Shown here piece after piece: positions 46,064 through 57,185 of a DNA stretch of 64,000 nucleotides (the first letter of the stretch is position 1; each line of letters begins with the position of its first letter). The translations under genes were made by a program, and so were the position numbers. Source of the DNA: Diplolepis rosae. Its lineage: Eukaryota > Arthropoda > Insecta > Hymenoptera > Diplolepididae. The notes under the pieces are model-generated. The model made no database searches and had not been told where the DNA came from. It was given only the letters and a program-made list of their open reading frames with translations. The stretch spans positions 909,001 to 973,000 of the forward strand of contig JAPYXD010000698.1 in NCBI GenBank assembly GCA_030998225.1, in the 5' to 3' direction.

Positions 46064-47732
46064 ACTTATCAGATTATTACATATATAAATATAATGTGAA
46101 ATTTCAATAAATATATTTAACCATTGAATAAAAATATGGTACTAAATGATTTTGTTCAATATGCATACTATAACAGATCCTTGTAATGTTTTTAATTTGA
46201 AATTTAGTTATTAGGGCACAAACTTGAGGCTAACTCAAAACTCATATATATTTTATTTTCAATACCCAAATACATAATTGATAAAGTATTTGATTAAATA
46301 AAAAAATACGTATGTATAATGTAGTTTTTAATGTTATATTACAAATAAAACTGTTAAATATATATTAATAATTTTTACATTAAAAATAAAACTACACATA
46401 AATATGTGTATATGAATATAAAATTCCAATTTTTTTGTTAAATAATAACAAGAAATAGTGCAGTGCAAGAAATTTCTATCAGAATTTTCGGAAACGCATG
46501 TGACTAAAATTTTATCTATTTACAATGCCGTAAAATTTATTTATTAGTAAATTTAATAAAAATTTTCTCAATTTTCGGTTAGAAATTGCTGAATATCCTG
46601 ATAGTTGTATCTGAAAGTTCTGAAACTTGCCACAGAAAACATTTTACGTTTTGGGTAACTGAGGTTTTATGCAGTTACATGAGAATGAAAGTTCTTTCAC
46701 AATTTCATCATTTTAAAATGAATTTCACAAAAATTCTGTTATAGAGCTACCTAACTTTGAGATCAATTTAAAGAGAAACCAATTAACTTTTGTAATATTA
46801 AGAAAAATGTCAGAAAATGCAGCAAATTTTTCGCAATTTTAAGATATGTTCACTTAAAGATATCATTAATATTTTATTTATCGCATAACTTTACGTTACT
46901 TTTGTAACATATCAATTTCGTAGATTTCAGAAAATTTCTAATAGTGCACCTACTTCTATATATCTTTCCTACCCCCTAAATTTGAATCAGTGAGATTCTC
47001 ACTGATCCATTCTCACATCAATAATTTTCCTTTCGAGTCACCGCAAACTTGTTCAAGTCTCGAACAAGCAAACTAATATTGACATCGAGCAACGACTGCC
47101 AGATCATTGATTTGTGCTTTTAAAAATGTGTATTCAAATCATTAAGAAGTATATCTATAAAGTTATACATGCGTGTGGTATTCTCATAATCACTTGTCGA
47201 TGGAATATCACTGAATGATGTTTAAGAAGTTATTTCTTTATACTCTTTTATCATTTATTACAGCGGATTTTATTACCAATTTCCCTAACAAAGAAAATGA
47301 TTTAAAAGTGGAAAAATTAGTGCTTAATTAATACGGAGACTGTGTGAAACATGAAATATTGCTAAATATAAAGGAAAATTTCGGCACAAGCTTAATATAT
47401 AACATTTTGTTCGATTTTTTGGGCATGACAAGCGTGACAAAAAGGCTTCTAAAAAGTTTGAATTATGCTTTATACATAAATGCTGGTAGGTAACTTTTTC
47501 GCCAAAATCTTAGCAAATATCATTCTTCAAACACTGATACATTCACCACAGATATCAGTTCCATGGGATTTTCTTCTCTTTCCCAAACTAAAATTACTAT
47601 ACTTTGTGAAATAAAGCTTGTTGATCTAACAGAAGCTGTGAAATAAAATTCGTTAAAGGAGTCGAAGGTCAAACTTGCATAGGCTGAAGAACAATATTTT
47701 AAATAATTAATATGTGAAACGATGACACATAT
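46064..47732. other. noncoding stretch
   Basis: Between 46465 and 46950 the ends AAGAAATTTCTATCAGAATT and GAAAATTTCTAATAGTGCAC suggest a decayed element. A lone CTAAATTTGAATCAGTGAGA end occurs at 46976. No gene recognised. Confidence 0.35.
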
Positions 47733-48052
47733 GCACACGGGAAACTTTTTATATGAATTTTTACTAAAGTATTTTACAATTTGTGGACAAACGTATTACA
47801 CAGAAGAAAATGGATATTCATGATGAATATCTAAATATTCAACTATGTGACAAGCATCTCATATATTTAGTTGCAATATCTAAATATTCAGCTCTAATAT
47901 CTGAGATATTCATATTAACCTATTTTATATAGTAAAACTGAATATTCAGATATTACAGTATTTTTACTTACAAAAATTTTCAGAGTGACACCTTTGTCCC
48001 TAAATTGTAAAATACTTTACTAAAAAATCATATAAAAAGTTTCTCTATGTGC
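47733..48052. repeat. 320 bp palindromic element with GCACA ends
   Basis: GCACACGGGAAACTTTTTAT then ATGAATTTTTACTAAAGTAT and TTTACAATTTGTGGACAAA on the left are mirrored by TTTGTCCCTAAATTGTAAA, ATACTTTACTAAAAAATCAT and ATAAAAAGTTTCTCTATG then TGC on the right. The centre includes a CACRGA-group end (TA-CACAGAAGAAAATGG, 47799) and the AACTATGTGACAAGCATCT motif, suggesting nesting. Confidence 0.8.
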
Positions 48053-48429
48053 AGTCCAAAGAATGGGAACTATTTTTTATAAGAACATATAATATAAATT
48101 CATTCGATTATAAATACAAGTTGTTCACGAGGTTAATCATGAAAGTTTGTGATTTAACAAAAGGCTACAGGATCGAGAGAAATTTTTAATAAATTGATTT
48201 TTTCACTTAACTATTTATAACAAATAATCGATCTCAATTGTAGTTATACATTAAACCTATTTTCTTTTACGGAAACCAGATTATCAATTGTTTTTTTAGA
48301 ATGTATCTAATACTGTATAGTAGATATATAGTTTGCACAAAAGTAAAAATATTATTCCTACCTAGGATTCAATTAGCTCGGTACTTAATAACTAATCTTT
48401 CACTCGATATCCAAATTATCCAACACACT

Positions 48430-48610
48430 TTACAATTCTGCTTTGTTGCACGCGAGATATTGTGATCGTGCGTCATGGCGAGTGGTTATGACGTCGATGC
48501 CGCTCCGCGCCACACCACGCTGCTTCTCCTTGTTTTGCCGTCCAAAACTTGCCGATATGTATTTACGTGGCGAAATGGTCCGACAACGCCTTAGAAAGCG
48601 TTAAAATGTA
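48430..48610. promoter_or_regulatory. isolated CpG-rich segment
   Basis: CGTGCGTCATGGCGAGTGG and GATGCCGCTCCGCGCCACAC stand out from AT-rich surroundings. A 39-codon open frame starts at 48476 on the plus strand. Candidate promoter or short exon; no family match. Confidence 0.25.
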
Positions 48611-48855
48611 CATCAAATATGTGTCGAGAAAGATAAATTTTGGAATTTTTCTCCTTTCGAGATCTGATGACACTTCCGGAGAGTGTGTACACTCATTTTT
48701 AGAACAGAGTTCATGCAAATGAGCATGGATGACAATACCTTTCCGCATTTTGGTAACACATTGTTTTTATAGGTGTAATTGTATTATGAAAAAATTTTAA
48801 TAAATATTAATGTCAGGCCTAGTAAGAGGTCTAAAAATATTACAGATTTACATAA

Positions 48856-48907
48856 CACGGAAAAATAAATATGTACATGAAATTTTGACGTACATATTTT
48901 TTCCGTG
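48856..48907. repeat. 52 bp minimal CACRGA palindrome
   Basis: CACGGAAAAATAAATATGTAC, a 10-15 nt loop, then GTACATATTTTTTCCGTG. The smallest member of the group. Confidence 0.85.
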
Positions 48908-49209
48908 CAACCGGCTAGCACGCAATTGAAATTCAAAATTATTCAAAATTGGAATTCACCTATAAAAACCATCGCTAAATGATGGTTATTATATCTATTA
49001 TTTCAGAAAATATGTGCTACAAATGATATGTGTATAATGGTAGTGTAGCTTTCTCTCATAATGCAAATCAGTAGTTTTTATCGATAATTACCTTCAGAGA
49101 CTCACTTTTAGTTCTTAAATCAGTGTTCTGTTCTGATTAATGGATTGATTTACAGTACTTTCGATGTACTATTTTAATTCTATATAAGATTTGATAATAA
49201 AGACATTTA

Positions 49210-49408
49210 CACAGAGAAAAATGGAGATCAGAAAAATATGAATGATTACTAAAAATCAGGAATGACTATACTAAGTACTTGTAAGAAAAGAGAGTATTAA
49301 ACAGTACAGAACTCATTCCCAGACTGCATAACTCTCTTTTGTTATCTACTGGTCATTCCTGGTTTTTAGTAACCATTCATATTCTTCTGATCTCTATTTT
49401 TTTCCGTG
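49210..49408. repeat. 199 bp CACRGA palindrome with TA on both sides
   Basis: CACAGAGAAAAATGGAGATC and the mirror GATCTCTATTTTTTTCCGTG are bordered by TA. The arms extend about 70 bp through ATATGAATG.TTACTAAAAA and TTTTTAGTAACCATTCATAT. Internal blocks GATCAG resemble the 12.7 kb element. Confidence 0.9.
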
Positions 49409-49546
49409 TAATTATTATTTTCTGGTAAGAAAATAAATAATTCGGCGAAAATAGAAATTTTGCCTGGAATAAGATAATATATTAGCATAGGTAAATTGAA
49501 CACTTGCAAGACTCTTTATTATATTTTTCATCAATTTCAAAATGTA

Positions 49547-50283
49547 AAGGGTTTCCCAATAGGGGTGATATGATTTTGAATGTCCCTATCGGGCTGATTT
49601 GAACTGAAATTTTTGACGTCTGCTGTCAGTTGTGATCAGTAAGGTTTGCCATTTAATCATGAGTAGTTTCACGCTTCCACAACGTTTGGAAATTGTCCAA
49701 TTATTTTATCAAAATTCGAGAAGTTTTGTCGGTGTTGAAAGAGCATATCGTGCAAAATATGGTCGTCATTCTGCTCCATCCGCGCTCTCAATTCGTCGAA
49801 TAATCGATAAGTTGGAGAGTGAATTTACTCTATTGGATACTAAGCCTAAAAATCGTATGCGTACCGCACGTTCTACACAGAATATAGCCGCCGTACCGTG
49901 AATTGTCCGTGCCACGCCGATCTCAGGAATTGGGCCTGTCCAGGATGACTACCTGGCGTATTTTGCGATTGGATCTTGGCCTGCATCCCTATAAGATAAT
50001 TCTGGCCCAAGAACTGAAGCCTAATGACCATCGTTTGCGTCGGGAGTTCGCGGATTGGGCTCTGGAATCAATTGAAAATGATCCCAATTTTCATCAAAAA
50101 ATCATCTTTTCTGATGAGGCGCATTTTTGGCTCAAGTCTCGGGGGACATTTGGCCGATATATTCTTTAAATCATAAATGGCATAGAATATCCAATATAAT
50201 AAAAAAGATTTCGATCAATTCCGAATGAATATTCAGTGTTTTTTTTCATTTTCAAAACATATCACCCTTATTGGGAAACCCTT
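49547..50283 (+). mobile_element. 737 bp deleted DUF4817-type Tc1/mariner-superfamily element
   Basis: Terminal repeats AAGGGTTTCCCAATAGGGGT then GATATG and the mirror CATATCACCCTTATTGGGAA then ACCCTT are bordered by TA (49545-49546, 50284-50285). It encodes the N-terminal half of a transposase on the plus strand and then jumps to the 3' terminus. Confidence 0.92.
49659..50169 (+). pseudogene. transposase N-terminal half
   Basis: Begins MSSFTLPQRLEIVQLFYQNS (helix-turn-helix of the DUF4817 type). A stop after IAAVP (49899-49901) and a short loss interrupt the frame, which resumes with VPRRSQELGLSRMTTWRILR. It continues to the first catalytic Asp (KIIFSDEAHFWL) and ends at 50169. The second and third catalytic residues are absent, so it is inactive. 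Confidence 0.85.
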
Positions 50284-50313
50284 TATTTCATATAAAAGAC
50301 AAAAAGTCCCATG

Positions 50314-50773
50314 CACGGAAAAAACGGTATAGCTGTTCGACCTATACCGGTATATAGTTTCTCGACCCATGCGGTATAGGTGAGACAACTATACTGGTTT
50401 GTCGCGCGACCTATATATTGCTTCGCATGCACGTGATTCTAACCTCGAAATGAGAAAGAAGTGTCATTTTTTCGAGGCGTTTTTTCGAAGCGTTTGTCGA
50501 TTTGTTTGGAGCGTTTTTTCTTTCTTTAAAAGATCATTTTTGCGTATCGCGTATTGTTTTATCACACGCGAAAATTCACAAGAGCGATAACGATGGCATA
50601 ATATTTTGTTTACGATCGCTATACATGGTATTGTCATATCAACGAACTTGTATAGCTGTCTCACCTATACTCGTATAGTTCTGAGGACCATACTATAGCA
50701 TTGGTCTGATAGCAATATTTTCTGGTTCTGAGGACCAAAATATAGTTCTCTTAGCTATACTGTTTTTTCAGTG
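50314..50773. repeat. 460 bp CACRGA-type element
   Basis: Left CACGGAAAAAACGGTATAGC; right AGCTATACTGTTTTTTCAGTG. The interior is dominated by TATACC/GGTATA words in both orientations, with a central GC-richer segment. Flanks are TG rather than TA. Confidence 0.75.
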
Positions 50774-51122
50774 TGTGGGATGTTGTACATAAAAAAAATG
50801 TCACGAAATAAAAAAGGAACCACTTCAGAATTAGCGGATATTTGTAAATGGAGGAAAGTTCAATATAAGTCAAAAATACTTGGTTATAGAATTTCCAGAA
50901 TTATTTTATTAAAATGTACTGAAAAGTTCCCTGAAATGTAAAGACCAAGACGATGTAATATCTATTGATGTGCAGGTTATAAACATTGTGGAAGAGTTCC
51001 GGAAAAAGTAAAAGAAACGTTGATATAAATTCTGCCTTGAGCTGCTCATAGAATTTAATGAACAGTTCCGGAAAATACTGTCAGATTTTCGACAACGAAA
51101 AAGAGTATGTGTCATATTATTA

Positions 51123-51368
51123 CAGTCGAACCCCGTTTATCGCAACGACCACTTATCGTGACTTCCACTTATAGCAAAACGACTCTTCCGTGTAACGCAA
51201 TGAACCAATCAACCGAAAAGCGGGATAACACTTGAGAAAGTGCGCGAAAATGCGCATGCGCCGACAATTAACTACGATCAGCCAGTGGCTGTAGTGGGGA
51301 ACCGTTCCGAGTTGCGATAAATGGGAGTCATTTGATTCGGAAGCGTTGCGATAAACGGGGTATGACTG
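51123..51368. mobile_element. 246 bp pogo/Tigger-like MITE
   Basis: CAGTCGAACCCCGTTTATCG and the mirror CGATAAACGGGGTATGACTG are bordered by TA on each side. The CAGTC(G/A)AACC end and TA duplication are typical of pogo-type elements. No coding capacity. Confidence 0.82.
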
Positions 51369-51817
51369 TATATACCTACTTACTTTATTTAAAGTTTTAA
51401 ATGCTGCGCGATCAGAACCAATACCTATTCTTGGTCTAATATTATTATTCCTAGCGACCAAGGATCAAGGTTATGTTAACGCATTGTATTCGTTGAAAAA
51501 ATCTCGGACAAGCTTTATCGAGACTAAGTCAAATTTCAAGAATCTTACTTGAAATATTCGATAATAACTGAAAAACGCTTTTGTTTAAAAAAATTACAGA
51601 ACTTTTTTACAATTACTCCAAAATAATTATTGTGTATCATTTCCGCAAAAAATATAAAACTTAGATCAGTAGTCGCTATCATCCGCATAAAAACCTTTAT
51701 CATTACCCATCCTATCCCAAAATAGGAAAATTAAAATTATACCAGCAATTAAAATTTTATAACTGCTTTTTGGCAACGCCACATATCTTCTTTTCAGTAA
51801 TCTAAAATTTATCCTTC

Positions 51818-52313
51818 TTAAGACCATGGATGAATCGGATCACGTGACTAAATTATACATTTATTCGTTCATGTACAATAACTTCTTTTAATTTACAAAG
51901 TATTTTTCCGAAAATTTGGGAAACATAACAAAAGACAATAAGGCACGTCTGTTACACGCAAAAAATGTGTAGATGTTACAAAGAAACATATCGCTATTCC
52001 AGCTATATTATAAACTATCCTAACTATAAATATGGTTGATATAACCTAAAAAATCCTTGTGACAGCTACACATTTTTTTCCGTCTAACTTTTTTCTAAAA
52101 ATTTTGAAAAAAATTCGAAAACTTATTGACAATTACAGTTAACTGTACAATTTTTTACAAAATTTTCAGTCAAACGAAGTTTATAGACGTTCTCGATTGT
52201 GTTCTGCAGTATTTTCCAAATTTTCAGGAAAATATTTTGTAAAGTAAAAAAGGTATCCAACACGAGCTTTTACAGGAATTTGGTCACGTGATCTGGTTGA
52301 TCCATGGCCTTAA
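51818..52313. repeat. TTAAGGCCATGGATCAA family element (copy 2), interrupted
   Basis: Left TTAAGACCATGGATGAATC then GGATCACGTGACTAAATTAT; right mirror TGGTCACGTGATCTGG then TTGATCCATGGCCTTAA. TTAA is at both ends. It contains the 130 bp insertion at 51955-52084. Confidence 0.85.
51955..52084. mobile_element. 130 bp CACRGA MITE with proven TA duplication
   Basis: CACGCAAAAAATGTGTAGAT then GTTACAA and the mirror TTGTGACAGCTACACATTTT then TTTCCGTC. The host sequence reads CTGT-TA before and TA-ACTT after, while the paralogous uninterrupted site at 39405-39412 reads CTGTTAACTT. The insertion therefore duplicated exactly TA. Confidence 0.88.
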
Positions 52314-52417
52314 TTCTCTTTTTATGTGTCCATGATATTTAGCCTTCCACGATCAAACTTAACAATTCTGTTTTTTGTTCTAATTGTAATTTTTTTCAAT
52401 CTACAATCTACCTATCG

Positions 52418-52915
52418 CCGTATTCTCTGACCGTTCTCTGACCTCGCATTATTATGGCTGAGAACGATTAAAAAAACATTTAAAATATTGCAATTATGAT
52501 TCTGTGGCGAAATTTGGAAAAGAAGGCGTTGTAATAAATACAATAATTTTATTTTTCAGCGATAAAAACTAGGAAAACATCATGTACCTGCCATTGAAGG
52601 CAGTGCAGTGGTTCACCATTTGCAGAAGTGAGATAAAAATAGTTGTTGACCAATAGTCAGCCTTGACGGTGGAGACGTTCCGCCAATTGTGAACCACTGC
52701 ACTGCCTTCAATGACAGGTATACGATGTTTTTCTAGTTTTTATCTTTGAAAAATGAAATTATTGTATTTATTCCTACATCTGCTCATTCAAATTTGATCG
52801 CAGAATCATAATCGCAATGTTTTAATGTTTTTTATCGTTCTTAGCCATAATAATGCGAGCTCAGAGAACGGTCGGAGAACAGTCAGAGAACAGTCAGAGA
52901 ACGGTCAGAGTATCC
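52418..52915. repeat. 500 bp palindrome with GAACGGTCAGAG ends
   Basis: Left TATTCTCTGACCGTTCTCTG then ACC, right mirror tandemly expanded (GAACAGTCAGA units, 52865-52915). The arms run through ATTATTATGGCTGAGAACGA, ACAATAATTTTATTTTTCA and TACCTGCCATTGAAGGCAGT, mirrored at ACTGCCTTCAATGACAGGTA. The arms approach 230 bp. Confidence 0.85.
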
Positions 52916-54099
52916 TCTGACCTTACTCTCAACCGGGTCCGCTAGGGAGTCGATTTTTAGGTTTTTTCTGTAATTTAAAATTATTATACAACACACTTTT
53001 ATATCTTTCATTTGAAATGTATATATTGTCGCATGATTTAAGGATCTATAAGAAAAACTCTCTTTAGGAAATTCTGCAAATGTTTATTTTGTACGTATCA
53101 CCTGCTCTTCTTAAAATGCGTGTATTTATCTAGTGTGACAAGTTATAAAAAGCCTGTGAAGAAAAATATTTATACTAATGTTTTTCCAAACTTTTCCTTC
53201 AAAATTTCCATCAATGTTAACTAGTAAATATAATTTGAAGGAAATATAAAAATATATAAATAATAATATATAAATATATATAAATATATAAATAATAATA
53301 TTTGAAGGAAAGGAGAAAATAGCCATTTGTTTGATATATGAATAAAATGATAAAAAAAATGAATTTCAATGCATTTTTGATTGTTTAACAACCCAAACTG
53401 GATATGCTGTAATTGCATGAGTTTTACGAATTCTCTCTAAATTTACTATCTTTGTACAATTCGGGACACATTTTTGTACCTTCAAATATAAAATAATAAA
53501 AATAAAGAGAAAATATAAAGTTCTAATAAATAAGTGTTAAACATCAACAACACGGCAATCGGTAAGACGTAAGAAATAAAAGATAAAAAAGAAAAATCTT
53601 GGAAATGAGGATTCAGGGATGCTTAAATTGTGGCGAAATGAGGTACATGTGAACGTTCTTCACTCAACGATGTGAATAACGTATAGATAATAGATACTGG
53701 ATAAGAGAAATTTGTAAATGAAATATTCGATGGAAGTATTCGAATGAAGATTCTGGAAGTGAAGGATAATGTGGGACAAGCTCAGGAAAAGAAATGAGAT
53801 GAAAAGTGATGTTGAAGAATGAGAAGTAGAAAGAGGAAGTGAATAAGGAAATTGAGGAAAGAGAAAAAAAATAGAAGGAGAATAAGAGGAGGATCGTCGA
53901 TGAGTGTGACAATGATGGTAACGAAGATGAAGACGAAGATGAAAGTATTTAAGTTTAGAGGGTCTGAAAGACACGCCTTCTAACCTCGTTATTCCGGATA
54001 GTGGTTCGTGGCAAACATTCGTTCGCGGGAGTGTATATGTACAGTATATGTGTGGATATACCATTCCGGAGGTCACCATTGACGCAAATCCATCCGATC
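52916..54099. other. noncoding stretch with AT-rich microsatellite
   Basis: 53235-53300 is a (TATAAATA)n-like low-complexity run bounded by ATTTGAAGGAAA on both sides. 53790-53950 is purine-rich (GAGAAGTAGAAAGAGGAAG). No gene recognised. Confidence 0.4.
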
Positions 54100-54310
54100 A
54101 CGTGATGAAGTGTCGACTTAGCTGACTTGGCTCGACTCGGCTCGACCGCTCGACCGTCTCGACACAATACCCTACGTCGCTTTTGTGATCGCCTGGACGT
54201 GGGGACGTGGCTGGACGGCTGGTTTCAGCTGGTGATGCTGGTCTCCTGAGTCTCCTCTACCACCTAAACACCTAAACCACCTTTCATTGAATTAAATCGA
54301 CTCATGTCTC
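54100..54310. promoter_or_regulatory. GC-richer segment, candidate promoter or exon
   Basis: GGCTCGACTCGGCTCGACCG, GCTCGACCGTCTCGACAC and GGACGTGGGGACGTGGCTGG are short GC-rich repeats in an AT-rich context. Minus-strand frames are open over 54167-53955 and 54079-53660, but neither has family similarity. A distal promoter is possible; evidence is composition only. Confidence 0.25.
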
Positions 54311-55214
54311 CTATACACTACATACATGTGTGTACACTCGCAACGGGTTATATTTATAGATGGACCACCCACCATCGATAATAACCAATTAACATTAACG
54401 TCACTAGCAAACCTGAATTTTAAGAGAATCGATTAAAAATCTTATAAGGTATACCTATATATACTTAAGAAAACATATATCTCTCTAATTGTAACTGGCA
54501 TTGTCATGCCTAACGTTCCGATTCAGTTCTACTCTGTGAGAATGATAATATTTGTAGAAGACATAGCACGTCCGCATTCGAAATTCAAGTACAATAAGAG
54601 TAAAAGGCCGTTGACGTTGACGGCTGCAGGTATATAACCAGGTTTTAACATTTAGCTGCATTCAGCCCGTCTGAGCCAGTCATCCGTACAGTTAAGCATC
54701 ACACTTACAATTACCCGGCTAACAAAGTTACCCCCAGGTTGCAGTTTGTTCTCGAGTTTGTTTAAGAACATTTCTATTATACTGACATCAAGTGGCTTCC
54801 GTCTGTTACTTAGTTTGCATGCAAGTTGTTCTGTCAACTATCATAGCCAATATCTGAAGGAAATTATTTCCTTCTAGTTCCTGTAGGTTTGCTGTAGGTT
54901 TGTTGTAGGTTTAGATGTTTGGTGGAAAATAAGGGAAAAGGAACAGTATTGCAATCAACCTTGTGCGGCAAAGCAACAGATGTCTCGCCGGGTATTACTT
55001 TTTCCAACTTCTTCTTTCGTCTTACGACTTACTTATACTTTTGGTTGAACGTTCAAAAATTCAAATAATATATAATAGAATTTCCTTGAAAATATTCTCT
55101 TTACTCTAATTCATTGTCAAACAACATATTCTGCTTCTGAATTAAATCGTAATCATGCAAAATCTTCAGGTCAAGATTGATGTTTTTCTGTTCTTCAAAG
55201 ACTGCCTGAGGCCT
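54311..55214. other. noncoding stretch
   Basis: A short tandem TGTAGGTTTG repeat lies at 54883-54912. No gene recognised. Confidence 0.4.
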
Positions 55215-55520
55215 TGTCTTACTTATTTAATCCCTACCTTAGAGACACTTTTTTTTACCCTTCGCATTTTCATATCGAGTTAAAACTTCGAGCAATTAAG
55301 TGAAAAGCAATAAAGAACGTTTATCTGATCCAAAATTTATATAATTACAACAACAATTTTCGATTTTTTTTTATAATTATAAAAATTTAGGAGCAGATAA
55401 ACGATAAACGTTCCTTGGTGCTTTTTATTAATTACTCAAAGTTTTAACTCGATATTTCAATTAATGTGGAAACGCGAAGGGTGTAAAAAAGTGTCGGTAA
55501 GGTAGGGATCGGACAAGCAA
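55215..55520. repeat. palindrome of about 300 bp
   Basis: AATCCCTACCTTAGAGACAC and CCCTTCGCATTTTCATATCG are mirrored by CGATATTTCAATTAATG then CGCGAAGGGTG and GTCGGTAAGGTAGGGAT. AACGTTTATCTG and mirror lie near the loop. Confidence 0.8.
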
Positions 55521-55524
55521 GACA

Positions 55525-55815
55525 GCCTTAACAGCATGTGATATTTCCAAAATTAGCAAATTTGATTGATTTTAGGTTTCTACATGTTTACGTCCAAAGT
55601 ACATAAAATGTTGTTCTAAAATTTGTGAAATTGAAGAGAAGTTAAAAAACGGACGTAGATGGACTAGATTTGGTTTCGAAAATGAAAATGTTTAATTTCA
55701 CAAAATATTTTGGAAATTTTTTTTCTATTATTAAAACCAAAAGTAGTCTATCTACCATCTATCTTCTCTGCCATTTCTCAAATTTTGAAAACAAAATTTT
55801 ATGTCTTCTCCAGAA
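55525..55815. repeat. palindromic MITE, CATGTGATACTT family (copy 5)
   Basis: Left AGCATGTGATATTTCCAAAA with GGTTTCTACATGTTTACGTC. The arms AAAAACGGACGTAGATGGAC and mirror GTAGTCTATCTACCATCTA. The right end is truncated. Confidence 0.78.
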
Positions 55816-55940
55816 TGATTATTCAAATTATTATTTTATCAATAAACCCATTAAACCAGACGTGGAGTTCACATTTTGCCCATGGCATTGAGTTCGAAAT
55901 AAAGAGTGGGTTAGAATTGCGTTATTTTTGACTGTCTGTT

Positions 55941-56096
55941 AGGGTGCCATCCCATGTGGGCGAAAAATGCAAAGCAGAAAACGAACAGCCAATTACAGAA
56001 AAGCTTTAGATTTTTTTTCAAGGTGTTTTGTAATTGGCTGTTCGTTTTCTGCTTTGCATTTTGCGCTCACATGAGACCACATGAGACGGCACCCTT
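55941..56096. repeat. 156 bp palindromic MITE
   Basis: AGGGTGCCATCCCATGTGGG then CG, and mirror CGCTCACATGAGACC...GACGGCACCCT. The inner arms AATGCAAAGCAGAAAACGAA then CAGCCAATTACA and mirror TGTAATTGGCTG then TTCGTTTTCTGCTTTGCATT are perfect. Confidence 0.9.
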
Positions 56097-56543
56097 ATGA
56101 GGAAAAAAACATGTGCTCAAATAATGGGCAATATCTGGCCACTTTTAACCTAAACGTAAGGGGCAAAACTTGCGCCTCTTTGCGGACGCAGATCATAACA
56201 ATATTTCCGTAAATACGTGGTGTCATATAAAAGGCGCAAAAAGTCATCAATTTCCGCCCTAAGTCATGGATAAAGATGACTCGAGCCAGTGCTCAAAATT
56301 AGGTCAATTTTTATAGAAAAACGTGGAGTCCAGTTTAATGGTCAATTTTTTAGTAAAACTTTGGTGGCGTGACTTTTTCGAACTCAAAGAAAGTGTCCAT
56401 TTATTGACAACCGTTTCAATGCTGTCTTGTTGTCAAAGCTTCTGACAAAATAACGCACAAAAATGCGGACGCAGATAATGGCAATTATTCCCCAAAGCCC
56501 CTCAATTGCGATCGGCAAATATTGCCTCAATCTGACCCCAAAA
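56097..56543. other. noncoding repeat remnant
   Basis: GGCGCAAAAAGTCATCAA and TTTGCGGACGCAGAT/AATGCGGACGCAGAT recur, suggesting a decayed repeat. No gene. Confidence 0.4.
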
Positions 56544-57185
56544 TTTTTTCTGGGAAGTGGTCGTATGTAATTGGTAAACTTTTGTCCATGTAGAATAAGT
56601 TATCAAGTAAAAATTTGTGAGATAAAAGAAAAGGCACTAAGGAAGGTCTGTCAACTCTTAAATTTTTATAATAATAAAAAAAAATTCTTTTAAAAAATTC
56701 AAATTTAAAAAATCGGAGAGTTGACAGATCTTTCTTAGTGACTTTTTTTGACCTCACAAAATTTTGACTTGATATCTTATTCTGTATGGAGAAAAGTTTA
56801 CAGACAAAAAACTTACCACATCGACCTACTTGACCTACCTTACCAGCATTTTCAATTTGTGTAACTTGGTGTAACCCCATTTCTGTAGAAAATGAGATAA
56901 CAAGTTGAAAATTTGTGAGAGTGAATGGAATGCAAAAAGACAGGTTTGTCTGGTTATAAATCTTTATAATTAGAAAATTATTTTTATTCGAGAAAAGTTT
57001 TTCGTCAAATTATAAAAATTCATGACTAGACAAATCTATGTTGGTGCATTTTATTTAATTATGCAAATGTTCAGTTACCTATCTTATTTTGTGCAGAAAT
57101 GGGGTTACATAATCTGAAAAGCCGGTTAAGTAGGAATCTAGTCATGCGACCAGGTTGATCCGTTGATCCATGGTATTGAATAGAA
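56544..57185. repeat. two adjacent palindromes ending in the GGCCATGGATCAA-family terminus
   Basis: First: TTTTGTCCATGTAGAATAAG and TTGTGAGATAAAAG, mirrored near 56750-56800 (AGAGTTGACAG pairs with CTGTCAACTCT). Second: TGTAACCCCATTTCTGTAGA, mirrored by TGCAGAAATGGGGTTACA (57090-57108). It ends with CAGGTTGATCC...CCATGG. Confidence 0.7.

Noticed and set aside
48563..48748. Minus-strand 61-codon open frame next to the CpG-rich segment
   Set aside because: It has an ATG but no motif, no splice partner and no similarity to any of the three genes.
53660..54167. Overlapping minus-strand open frames of 139 and 70 codons
   Set aside because: Low-complexity Ser/Phe/Tyr-rich translation of a purine-rich stretch with no conserved motif, and the shorter frame has no ATG.
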